Part shown: positions 53,465 through 61,165 of the stretch, one piece after another
How positions within the stretch are numbered: the stretch's first letter is position 1
How the letters are laid out: every line of letters starts with the position of its first letter
Source: Coriobacteriaceae bacterium
GTDB taxonomy: Bacteria > Actinomycetota > Coriobacteriia > Coriobacteriales > UMGS124
Length of the DNA: 64,000 nucleotides
NCBI GenBank assembly: GCA_019421015.1
Contig: JAHZGC010000007.1
Location: 18,795-82,794 of the forward strand
Direction of reading: 5' to 3'
Program-made: the position numbers and the translations under genes
The notes under the pieces: generated by a model
Database searches by the model: none
Told to the model about the DNA's origin: nothing
Seen by the model: the letters and a program-made list of their open reading frames with translations, nothing else

Positions 53465-54235
53465 TTACGCGCAGTCGTCCCGAACGTCGGCCAGCATGTC
53501 AAGGGCCGCCAGGCCCGTCTCGGTGACGGTCCAGGCCGGGGCCCACACCAAGGCGTCGCAGGCCTCGAGGGCGTCGACAAAGTGGGCGGCGTAAAAGCGA
53601 GGCTTCTGGACGAGCGGGTCCGCGTCGACGGCCTTCCCGAGGTCGGGCATCGACGCGCCCCCCTCGACGGAGCACATCTCGAGCACGCGCTTGTAGATGG
53701 GCAGGTAAAGCGTCTCGCGTTCAAAGAGCTCCGCCACCGGGGCAAGCGGGTCGTCGGCGGCCAAGGCCGCGTTGCCCTCCTCGGTGGCGTGCCAGAAGAC
53801 CTGGGGAGGCGCGGCAGGCTCGAGGCACTCCACACCGTCGATCACCACGGTCACGGGCTCGGCCGCCCCGGCGTCCCATGCATACGGGGCCCCCTGCTCG
53901 TCAACCTGCTCGAGCGCACCGGCCTCTTCGAGCAGTAGCAGCAGGTTCTCAAGGGTGTGAATCGAGCGGTAGCGTTCCTGGACCGCCGCCACCGCGGCAC
54001 GGACCTCCTCGGTGGGCATCGGGGCCGCACAGGCCTCGAGCACCGCCCGCAGCACATGGCGCTGGCGCCGCATGCGGTCGAACAGCTCCTCGATGCGCTC
54101 GGCGGGCGGCTTAGGCACCCGGCTGGCCGGGATAGCCTGTACCTGGGAGACCTGCGGCTCGGCAACGGAGGCCGCCTGGCGCCCCTCGCAGGCAACCGCG
54201 TCAGCGCGAAGGCCCTTCGTCTCGTCGTGTCCCAT
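53465..54235 (-). CDS. unknown protein encoded inside Mo operon 3
   Basis: The ATG at 54235 after GAAGGGTGGGA gives 256 residues; no family recognised. An N-terminal ~60 residues are polar and look disordered; then helical pairs follow: AERIEELFDRMRRQRHVLRAVLEACAAPMPTEEVRAAVAAVQERYRSIHTLENLLLLLEEAGALE, which has the pattern of a winged helix, then a second one around YLPIYKRVLEMCSVEGGASMPDLGKAVDADPLVQKP and WTVTETGLAALDMLAD. The tandem winged-helix look suggests a DNA-binding or scaffold protein serving this operon. No signal peptide or Cys cluster. Position between FeS subunit and chaperone argues for a role in maturation or control. Confidence 0.55.
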   Translation of the reverse strand: MGHDETKGLRADAVACEGRQAASVAEPQVSQVQAIPASRVPKPPAERIEELFDRMRRQRHVLRAVLEACAAPMPTEEVRAAVAAVQERYRSIHTLENLLLLLEEAGALEQVDEQGAPYAWDAGAAEPVTVVIDGVECLEPAAPPQVFWHATEEGNAALAADDPLAPVAELFERETLYLPIYKRVLEMCSVEGGASMPDLGKAVDADPLVQKPRFYAAHFVDALEACDALVWAPAWTVTETGLAALDMLADVRDDCA

Positions 54236-54257
54236 ACGAATCCCACCCTTCCATAAG

Positions 54258-54476
54258 GCGTTTGCAGAAAAGCCGACCGGCTTGTGGCAAAGATTGACGG
54301 GTATGAACGACACCTGAGGCCCAGAAGAGGTGCCTGAGGTCCTCATGATAAATCAACGGTGGAATCATCCCTGAATTCGTATCATTGTCGCAACGGTAGT
54401 CGCTGCTCAGAGGCAAAAGCACCGTTCACACCCGTCATTTTTTGCCACAACCGCCCCGTTTCGGTGCAAACGGGGC
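54258..54476. repeat. ~220-bp inverted-repeat element M1, copy c (diverged)
   Basis: Left end GGCGTTTGCAGAAAAGCC...TTGTGGCAAAGATTGACGGG pairs with the right end (reverse-read TTGTGGCAAAAAATGACGGG). Length 219 bp as in the other copies; the interior keeps only GTATCATTGT-x2-CAA. It separates the FeS-subunit gene from the unknown gene inside Mo operon 3. Confidence 0.8.
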
Positions 54477-54540
54477 ACCGGGCGGCGCAGGCGGCCCAAA
54501 CCGACCGCGCCGCCCCAAACACAGCGAGCCAAAACCCGAA

Positions 54541-55161
54541 CTACATCTGAGGCTCCTGCCAGGCGGCGGTGCGCAGTATGTAGGCAAACTGCGGGCCGTT
54601 GCCCTCATCGGGCAGCTGGTAGACCTGGTCCTCAGTGTAGGGCTGCACAAAGTCGCCCAAGGTCTCGCCGCGCGGGCCCTTGAAGGTCTCGATGCCCTCG
54701 TCAAGGTCGCCAAAGAAGCGGGCCATGCCGCAGCACTGGCTCACGCACTGGGGCAGCTCGCCCTGGCTGATCTTCTGCTCGCAGAGGGTGCACTTCTCCA
54801 CGAAGCCGGCGTCCTCGTTCATGTAGCGCACGCCGTAGGGGCAGGCGTCGAGGCAGGCCTCGCAGCCGATGCAGGCCTCGTGGTCGACCTGGACGGTGCC
54901 GTCCTCAGCCTTGAACGAAGCGCCGGTGGGGCACACCTTGATGCACTCGGGGTCGGCGCAGTGCTGGCAGGAGACGTTGAGGAAGTACATCTCGACGTCG
55001 GGGTACTGGCCCGAGCCGCCCACCTTGGGGGTGGGGCCCACGCGCAGCACGCGGTTCCAGAAGCGGCCCACCGGCACGTCGTTGATCGCCTTGCAGGCCA
55101 CGGTGCAGGCATGGCACCCCACACACCGATCGATGTCGGTGACGATTGAATAGTTAGCCAT
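54541..55161 (-). CDS. DmsB-type [4Fe-4S] electron-transfer subunit (Mo operon 3)
   Basis: A 206-residue protein, ATG after GGGAGG. Cys groups CVGCHACTVACK, CQHCADPECIKVCPTGA, CIGCEACLDACPYGV and CTLCEQKISQGELPQCVSQC provide four [4Fe-4S] sites. Close relative of the operon-2 subunit. Between it and the upstream catalytic gene lie two P1 elements (219-bp gap); after it lies an M1 element, so its mRNA is flanked by hairpins on both sides, which could set its own expression level relative to the catalytic subunit. Confidence 0.94.
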   Translation of the reverse strand: MANYSIVTDIDRCVGCHACTVACKAINDVPVGRFWNRVLRVGPTPKVGGSGQYPDVEMYFLNVSCQHCADPECIKVCPTGASFKAEDGTVQVDHEACIGCEACLDACPYGVRYMNEDAGFVEKCTLCEQKISQGELPQCVSQCCGMARFFGDLDEGIETFKGPRGETLGDFVQPYTEDQVYQLPDEGNGPQFAYILRTAAWQEPQM

Positions 55162-55197
55162 ACGTACGAACCTCCCTTACAGGATTCAATCTATAAA

Positions 55198-55282
55198 GCG
55201 GGTTCTCGGCCGCAAGGCGCCGGGAGGCGATGCGTACGCCTGGTACGTGAGCCTCCCGGGAACGTGGCGGCCGAGGTTCCGC
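55198..55282 (-). repeat. 85-bp palindromic element P1, copy d
   Basis: Read on the minus strand (sense to the operon): outer arms GCGGAACCTCGGCCGC / GCGGCCGAGAACCCGC, inner arms CCGGGAGGC / GCCTCCCGG, core CTCACGTACCAGGCGTACGC. Seven bases separate it from copy e. Confidence 0.9.
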
Positions 55283-55289
55283 AACTACA

Positions 55290-55374
55290 GCGGGTTCTGG
55301 CTCGCAAGGCGCGCAGGTGCGATGCGTACATCTGGTACGTGAGTACCTGCGCAACGCCGCGAGCCAGGTTCCGC
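55290..55374 (-). repeat. 85-bp palindromic element P1, copy e
   Basis: Read on the minus strand: outer arms GCGGAACCTGGCTCGC / GCGAGCCAGAACCCGC, inner arms GCGCAGGT / ACCTGCGC, core CTCACGTACCAGATGTACGC. It starts 6 bp after the stop codon of the catalytic gene of Mo operon 3. Confidence 0.9.
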
Positions 55375-55380
55375 AGCACG

Positions 55381-58300
55381 CTAGTCCACGTGGTAGATGC
55401 TGGTGCCCTCGCCGCCGGGGAGCCACGCCTTCAGGCGCGGGTCGTCGGCGGAGCAGATGATGGGCGTGCCGTCGTTGCCGCACGGCACGGGGTTGCCGAA
55501 GGGCGAGTTCTCGGCCGTGGCCTTGTAGATCTTGACCGGGTAGGTACGCACGTTGGCCGAGCCGTTGTACTTGTCCTGGCAGGTGCGGTCCACGAGGCAG
55601 TTGATGCACGAGAGCTCAAAGCCGCCGCCGGCCTGGTTGAGCTCGGGGTACCACCACTGGTGCTCGGCGTTGATGGTGCCGGGCTCGATGCCGTAGTAGA
55701 TGTCGACGGTCTGGCGCACCTTGCCCCACGGGCTCTCGATCCACGCCCAGTCGCCCTGCTCGAGGCCGAGCTCCTCGGCGTCGACGGGGTTGATCTCCAT
55801 GCGGGGCACGGGCCACAGCTCGCGGCACCAGGGCAGCTGACGGTGCTCGGAGTGGAAGTACACCGGGATGCGGCGGCCGGTGATGCAGGTGAAGGGGTAC
55901 TCCTCGTAGGTCGCGGCGTCGGCCACGGGGCTGTGGGCAGGCTCCTGGTAGTAGGGCAGGGCCTCGCTCGTAAAGCCGGGGGCCAGTTCGGGGCCGTCCT
56001 CACCCTCAGGGTAGACGCTCTCGATGGTGGTGCACCAGAACTCGTGCTTCATCGTGGGCGTCGGGAAGCCGGGAATGCCGATGGGCCCGCGGTAGGTCTG
56101 CTGGTGCATGCCGGTGCGGTAGGCCTGGCCGGTCTCGTAGCGGCGGAAGGTGCCCCACTCCTCGGGGACCTCCTCCTTCATGTTCCACCAGCCGTGCTCC
56201 TGGAAGGCGTCGCGCACCTCTTCCCAGCTGTTGTAGGGCACGATGCCGTCGCGGAACAGGGCGAGGTTCAGGGCCTCGATCTCGATGTCCTTGCCGCTGT
56301 TCTCGAGCCAGGGGTCGTCGCCGTCGAAGGCCGGCACGCCGAAGTACTTGGAGAGCTCCATGAAGTAGCGCGGGTCGCTCTTGCACTCGCCGGGAGGCTC
56401 CACGGCGCGCACGCCGAGACCCCAGGCGCCCTGGGAGCCCTGGGACATGCGCCAGGTGTTCATCTCGAGCCAGTGGCAGACGGGCAAAAGGATGTCGGCC
56501 GCGCCCGAGGTGGGCGAGTGCCACAGGTTTGCCTCGAAGAGGAAGTCGAGCTTGTTCAGGGCCTCCCAGTTGTACTGGGCGTTGGCCATGTTCATGTGAT
56601 CGCCCGAGCCGATCATGCCGCCGTGGATGTGGTAGGGGGCGTCGGGCTCCTGGTGCGCGGCCTCCATGACGGCGTTGCAGTCGGCCCAGACGTTGTACCA
56701 GTAGAGCAGCGGCATCTTGTCGTTGCCGCACATCTTCATCGAGAGCTCGGGGGCGGGCATGTAGGCAAAGGCCGCCATGGCGGGCAGCACCGCGCACATG
56801 TCGCCGGCGCCGGTCCAGCCGTTGGTGGCGCCGCGCTGGCCGCCGGGGGTGTCGATGGCGCCCACCATGGCGCAGGCGGCCATGATGGCGCGGCAGTTCT
56901 GGGTGGAGTTGCCGGCATGCTCGACGCCCAGGCCGTAGTTGATGCCGCCGTTGGGCAGGTCGGGGTCGACGCGGGTCGCCCAGGCCAGGCAGGCCTCCTC
57001 GATCTTCTCGGCCGGCACACCGGTGACCTCGGCGGTCTTCTCGGGCGTCCACTCCTGGAGGTAGGCGCTCCAAAGGTCCCACACGGGGCGGCCAGTGTGG
57101 GTGGTGCCGTCCTTGAGCACGACCTCGAACTCGCCGGTCAGGGCCGGGTCGATCATCGGGTCAAAGTCGGAGAGGTCGGCGATCCAGCCCTTGGCCTTGG
57201 CGGCGTCGGCGCGCTGGCGCGAGGTGTCCTCCTCGCGGCCGGAGGTCTGGGGCTTCCACTCCTCGCCCTCCCAGTGGGCGTCCTCGGGATCGGCCTGCCA
57301 GTAGGTCCAGCGGCCGCCCAGCTCATCCCAGACCAGGTAGCGCTTGGGGTTGCCGTCGCCCTCGACCTCCCAGTCCACCATCGAGGGGTCGATGTCGGCC
57401 TCGGTGAGCAGGCGGCTCTTGTACTCGAAGGGGCCGCTCCCCTTCTCGTTGGTGCCGGTGTAGCCGGTAGGCTCCATGTCGGGCACCACGATGAACGGGG
57501 CGTTGGACCAGCGCTTGAGGAACTTGTAGTCGGCCAGGTCGTGCTCCAGGATCACGTGGCACCAGCCCAGGGCCAGGGCGGCGTCGGTGCCGGGGCGCAG
57601 GTTCAGCCAGTGGTCGGCCTTGGAACCCAGGTTGGTCTGGCGCGGGTCCACCGAGATGTAGGTGTCGGCCTCGGTGGCCACGTCGATGGCCATGCGGGCG
57701 GAGTCGTCGTAGTTGGACTGCGACTGCTCGGTGGCCCACTGCACGAACACGGGGGCGTGGGCGTCGACGTCGCTCCACGACCAGGCCTCCACGTTGTCGA
57801 GGGCGCTCGCAAAGTGGCGCGGGCCCTTGCAGACCTGGTAGGCGGCCACCACGTTGGGAGACCCGAAGAGCTCGGTGCACATGCCGGCGTCGGACTGCAT
57901 GCACCACTGACGGCCGGTGCCGCACCAGCTGAACAGCGACTCGGGGCCGTACTTCTCGCGGATCTGCATGATGTTGTCGGCGATGGTCTGGTAGGCCTCT
58001 TCCCAACCGATGCGCACCCAGCCGGGATCGTCGGAGCCCTTGGGGTTGGTGCGCTTAAGCGGGTAGCGCAGGCGGTCGGGGTGATAGGCGGCCTGCAGCG
58101 ACGCCTGACCCTTGGAGCAGTGGCTGCCCTGGGTGGCAAAGCAAGACTCGTCGCCCTCGGTGCGGATGACGCGGCCGTCCTTGACGTAAACCCACACGCC
58201 GCACTCGGACTTGCCGCAGCCGCGGCAGCACGAGCGGATCTTCTTGACGCCCTCTTCGGCGGCGGCCGCCTGCTCGGCGGTCTCGGCAGCAAGCGCCATA

Positions 58301-58389
58301 CGCTCGGAGCCGACGCCCACCGCAGCCGCAGCCGCCGTGGCGGCCATCAGCTTGGAGAACGTGCGACGTGAGCATGTCAAACTAGCCAT
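55381..58389 (-). CDS. molybdopterin enzyme, catechol-dehydroxylase-like (Mo operon 3)
   Basis: A 1002-residue enzyme, ATG after GGGGAGG. Tat signal CSRRTFSKLMAATAAAAAVG. FeS site SCCRGCGKSECGVWVYVKDG with the fourth Cys in HCSKG (C-x2-C-x4-C-x27-C). Further blocks: RLRYPLKRTNPKGSDDPGWVRIGWEEAYQTIADNI, FSWCGTGRQWCMQSDAG, ISVDPRQTNLGSKADHWLNLRPGTDAALALGWCHVILE, GGINYGLGVEHAGNSTQNCRAI, ANLWHSPTSGAADILLPVCHWLEMN, and MEINPVDAEELGLEQGDWAWIESPWGKVRQT. It is clearly homologous to the operon-2 enzyme over its length but too different to share substrate by default. Divergent from a LysR gene. Confidence 0.88.
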   Translation of the reverse strand: MASLTCSRRTFSKLMAATAAAAAVGVGSERMALAAETAEQAAAAEEGVKKIRSCCRGCGKSECGVWVYVKDGRVIRTEGDESCFATQGSHCSKGQASLQAAYHPDRLRYPLKRTNPKGSDDPGWVRIGWEEAYQTIADNIMQIREKYGPESLFSWCGTGRQWCMQSDAGMCTELFGSPNVVAAYQVCKGPRHFASALDNVEAWSWSDVDAHAPVFVQWATEQSQSNYDDSARMAIDVATEADTYISVDPRQTNLGSKADHWLNLRPGTDAALALGWCHVILEHDLADYKFLKRWSNAPFIVVPDMEPTGYTGTNEKGSGPFEYKSRLLTEADIDPSMVDWEVEGDGNPKRYLVWDELGGRWTYWQADPEDAHWEGEEWKPQTSGREEDTSRQRADAAKAKGWIADLSDFDPMIDPALTGEFEVVLKDGTTHTGRPVWDLWSAYLQEWTPEKTAEVTGVPAEKIEEACLAWATRVDPDLPNGGINYGLGVEHAGNSTQNCRAIMAACAMVGAIDTPGGQRGATNGWTGAGDMCAVLPAMAAFAYMPAPELSMKMCGNDKMPLLYWYNVWADCNAVMEAAHQEPDAPYHIHGGMIGSGDHMNMANAQYNWEALNKLDFLFEANLWHSPTSGAADILLPVCHWLEMNTWRMSQGSQGAWGLGVRAVEPPGECKSDPRYFMELSKYFGVPAFDGDDPWLENSGKDIEIEALNLALFRDGIVPYNSWEEVRDAFQEHGWWNMKEEVPEEWGTFRRYETGQAYRTGMHQQTYRGPIGIPGFPTPTMKHEFWCTTIESVYPEGEDGPELAPGFTSEALPYYQEPAHSPVADAATYEEYPFTCITGRRIPVYFHSEHRQLPWCRELWPVPRMEINPVDAEELGLEQGDWAWIESPWGKVRQTVDIYYGIEPGTINAEHQWWYPELNQAGGGFELSCINCLVDRTCQDKYNGSANVRTYPVKIYKATAENSPFGNPVPCGNDGTPIICSADDPRLKAWLPGGEGTSIYHVD

Positions 58390-58590
58390 ACTTCCTCCCC
58401 TTCGATCTCTTCCCTAGCGATTCCAGAAGCCGCATCGGGGCCTGCAGGCGGCCGGGGTGCCCGCAGGTCCCGATGTCCGCGGTTAGCATCGCAAGTATGG
58501 AGGGGATATGGAAATAACGATTCGTTCCTTTTGGGATGAAATGCCCGCTAGGAATGGGGTCATGCTCCGCCGGACCTTGATTCCACGACG

Positions 58591-58611
58591 GCATAACGAA
58601 CGCTGTTATGC
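58591..58611. promoter_or_regulatory. LysR-type operator between Mo operon 3 and its LysR gene
   Basis: A perfect dyad GCATAAC-N7-GTTATGC (58591-58611) contains ATAAC-N7-GTTAT, the T-N11-A form bound by LysR proteins. It is the clearest dyad of the 374-bp divergent gap; nothing else is recognised there. Confidence 0.65.
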
Positions 58612-58763
58612 GATTCTCGCCTATGGGCCGGGGCCAACTCCGGTTCACCGGGGCATCCAACCGTGGTAGTCTGGTTTTGGGGAGAAACACGCCCGAGGAA
58701 AGGCCCTGCTCGCCATAGGCAGAGCAGCCCCGTTCCTCGCGCTTTACGGGGTTGGGAGCACCT

Positions 58764-59693
58764 ATGGCCGTCGACATGTATCGGGAGTTCCTTGAGCTCA
58801 CGCGGTGCCTGAACTTTACCCAGGCGGCCCAGAACCTGCACCTCACCCAGCCCGCGCTCTCCAAACACATCGCCGCCCTGGAGCGCGAGTTCGGCACCGA
58901 GTTGTTCCACCGCGACCGGCGCAGCGTGGAGCTCACCGAGGAGGGACGGGCGCTCACCCCCTATGCCATCTCGATCGTGGAGGCCTACGAACAGGCCGTG
59001 GCAACGCTCGCCCAGATCAGGGAGCGCCAGCCCGTCCGCGTCGACGGCGTGCTGTTCGACGGCACCGTGGGGTCAATCGTCTCGCTTGCGGCGCTGCTCA
59101 TCTCCCGCGACGGGCTCGCTCCCCTCAGCACCATGCACCACGAGAAGACCTCCCCCGTGGAGCTCCTGATCAACGGCGAGATCGACATGGCCCTGAGCAG
59201 CATCGACGACGCCGAGGCGTCCGAGCTGGGCCTCGTGCGCCACCCCCTCATCGAGGTGCCCTTCGTGGCCATCCTCGACCGCAACCACCCCCTGGCCGAG
59301 CGCTCGTCGCTGCGCATGGAAGAGCTCTCCGCCGAGACCTTCATCCACTTCGTGGACAAATACGCCCAGGCAGCCTGGAACAACATCGCCGACTGCTGCC
59401 GGCGGCACGGCTTTGAGCCCCGCACACGCCCGGTTGTGGGCAACGTGGCAAACTACATGGCGGTCCAGCCCGAGGGGTCGGTGCTCATCCAGCAGGCCAA
59501 CCTGCGCCAGCTCCGGTTCATGGAGGAGAGCGGCACCGTGGCTGTGGTGCCCATCTCCGACAAGGACGCCTGCTTCTTCATCGACTGCATCGTGCGCGAG
59601 AAGGACGCCAAGCGACTCGAACGCCATCTCGCGGTGTTCGAGGAGGCCCGCAACCGAACGTCGGTGCGCGGGCGCGGAGGCGAGCAGGAGTAG
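58764..59693 (+). CDS. LysR-family transcriptional regulator (Mo operon 3)
   Basis: The ATG at 58764 is preferred over a TTG 12 bp earlier because the GGGAG site then has correct spacing. The 309-residue protein has the LysR winged helix MYREFLELTRCLNFTQAAQNLHLTQPALSKHIAALEREFGTELFHRDRRSVELTEEG and the two-lobed effector domain (HHEKTSPVELLINGEIDMALSSID; LIEVPFVAILDRNHPLAE). Tandem gene order divergent from the catalytic gene, with a LysR box between, supports control of Mo operon 3. Most neighbouring systems use membrane LuxR proteins, so this one probably senses a cytoplasmic ligand. Confidence 0.93.
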   Translation: MAVDMYREFLELTRCLNFTQAAQNLHLTQPALSKHIAALEREFGTELFHRDRRSVELTEEGRALTPYAISIVEAYEQAVATLAQIRERQPVRVDGVLFDGTVGSIVSLAALLISRDGLAPLSTMHHEKTSPVELLINGEIDMALSSIDDAEASELGLVRHPLIEVPFVAILDRNHPLAERSSLRMEELSAETFIHFVDKYAQAAWNNIADCCRRHGFEPRTRPVVGNVANYMAVQPEGSVLIQQANLRQLRFMEESGTVAVVPISDKDACFFIDCIVREKDAKRLERHLAVFEEARNRTSVRGRGGEQE

Positions 59694-59700
59694 GGGGCGC

Positions 59701-60917
59701 CTACGCGTCTGCCATGCGCTCGTCGATGAGCGCCAAAAGCTCGTCCTTGCGGTGGATGCCGAGCTTTTGGTAGATGTGGGCGGTGTGGGCCTTGGCCGTT
59801 CCGGCGGAGACCCCCAGCTCCTCGCAGATATAGACGCTCGTGTAGCCCTTGGCGAGCATCTCCATAACCTCGCGTTCACGGCGCGAGAAGCCAAACTCAC
59901 CCGCAATCTGCTCGTACACGCCGCGCAGGCGCTCCTCACGCGTGCGGGCGAGCTCGTCGCGCACGGCGTCCTCTTGGCGCTCCCCCACCAGGCGGGCCAT
60001 GGCGTAGGCGGAGCCGAGCACCAGGGCCATGGTGATTGCGAAGATGCAGAGCTCACCGGTTCGGCCCGTAAGCGCCGATGCACCCCACAGGGACGCAAAG
60101 ACGCCCCATAGAATCCCACCCATCAAGAACCCGATGGCAAGAAGTAGCTTGTCCATCAGGCAGATATCGAGCTCGCTCATGCCAAAGCGCCCTTTGAGGT
60201 CCGACAGCTGCACGGCAGAGAAGCTGGACCAGGCTATCCATACGATTCCGGCCGTCTCCCAAACCGCCCCGTCCAGCCCCGTCTCAAGATAGGGCAGGTA
60301 CAGGCCGCCCACCGCCACCAACAAAAGCGCCGGCAAGGCCGTATACAGGCTATCCGCAGAGCGAATCGCCAACACCAAAGACGCGATCAGCACCACCACG
60401 GCAAAGAGAAGCAGCACCTGATTCGACACGCCGATTGCGTCCTGGTGCCCGATCTCGGAACAAAACACCAGGGCGACACCAAATACCACACGCTGGATTA
60501 TCGAGATTGCACGAGCATCAAAACCGCCAAAACGATCGTGGCTATGACGTTTTGGGCCGCACGGCGTTTATCGAACGAGGCGAAGGCGAGGCCCCACAGC
60601 AGCATGAACGAGCCGATCACAAAGAACTCGAGCGCCATGCATAAGACGCGTGCCTCCCCCCAAAAGCCCGCCACGGACCCCGTCTCCAACAGGCAGGTTG
60701 CCCCCAAAACCGCCAACGACAGAACCCTGCGTCCCTGACGAACGCCCAGGCAACGCATGGTCGCATAGGCAATGGCGATCACCGCCATGAGAAACAGGTA
60801 CTTTGCCATGGGAGCCCAGAGGCCCCACTCAACGGGGTAGGCCGAGACCGGGCCGAGATATCTAAAACCTACAGACGCCCAATAGAGCGCCGATCCAACG
60901 ATGAGCCATAGGTCCAT
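59701..60917 (-). pseudogene. membrane LuxR-family regulator split by a frameshift (flavoprotein locus 3)
   Basis: Two adjacent frames make one membrane-LuxR protein. The upstream frame (60917 to 60498, 139 residues) supplies the first four or so helices (MDLWLIVGSALYWASVGFRY to IATIVLAVLMLVQSR). The downstream frame (to 59701) begins with a helix right after the break (FGVALVFCSEIGHQD) and ends with the LuxR domain FSRREREVMEMLAKGYTSVYICEELGVSAGTAKAHTAHIYQKLGIHRKDELLALI. A -1 shift at ~60498-60502 rejoins them (IIQRVVFGVAL). No slippery run is present, so a 1-bp deletion is likelier than programmed frameshifting; a sequencing error is possible. The combined ~405 residues are shorter than the ~500 of the others. 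Confidence 0.8.
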
Positions 60918-60973
60918 CCCATCCCCCTCGTCCTTGGACCCATTAAAATAATTTGAGCAGAGAATTCAGCATC

Positions 60974-60994
60974 GGATAAGATTCATGCTAATCC
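60974..60994. promoter_or_regulatory. imperfect dyad in the flavoprotein locus 3 control region
   Basis: GGATAAG-N7-CTAATCC (one mismatch) lies in the AT-rich 248-bp gap between the broken LuxR gene and the flavoprotein gene. It does not match the motifs of loci 1 and 2. Confidence 0.3.
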
Positions 60995-61165
60995 ACCTGC
61001 GGTTTTACTGTCTATAAACCAAAAGTTTAGTACCTCACGGGCCTTTTGATAAACCCTTTCCCCGATGCGCCAAAAGTGCTTCCGGCTCTACCGTTGGCAG
61101 CGTTCGAGGTCGCAGCACGCTCAAGCGCCGACCGCACCCACCAACAGCGTGAAAGGAATGCACCC

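Noticed and set aside
55264..58371. Open frame of ~1035 codons on the + strand
   Set aside because: Antisense to the catalytic gene of Mo operon 3, same compositional artefact, no ribosome site.
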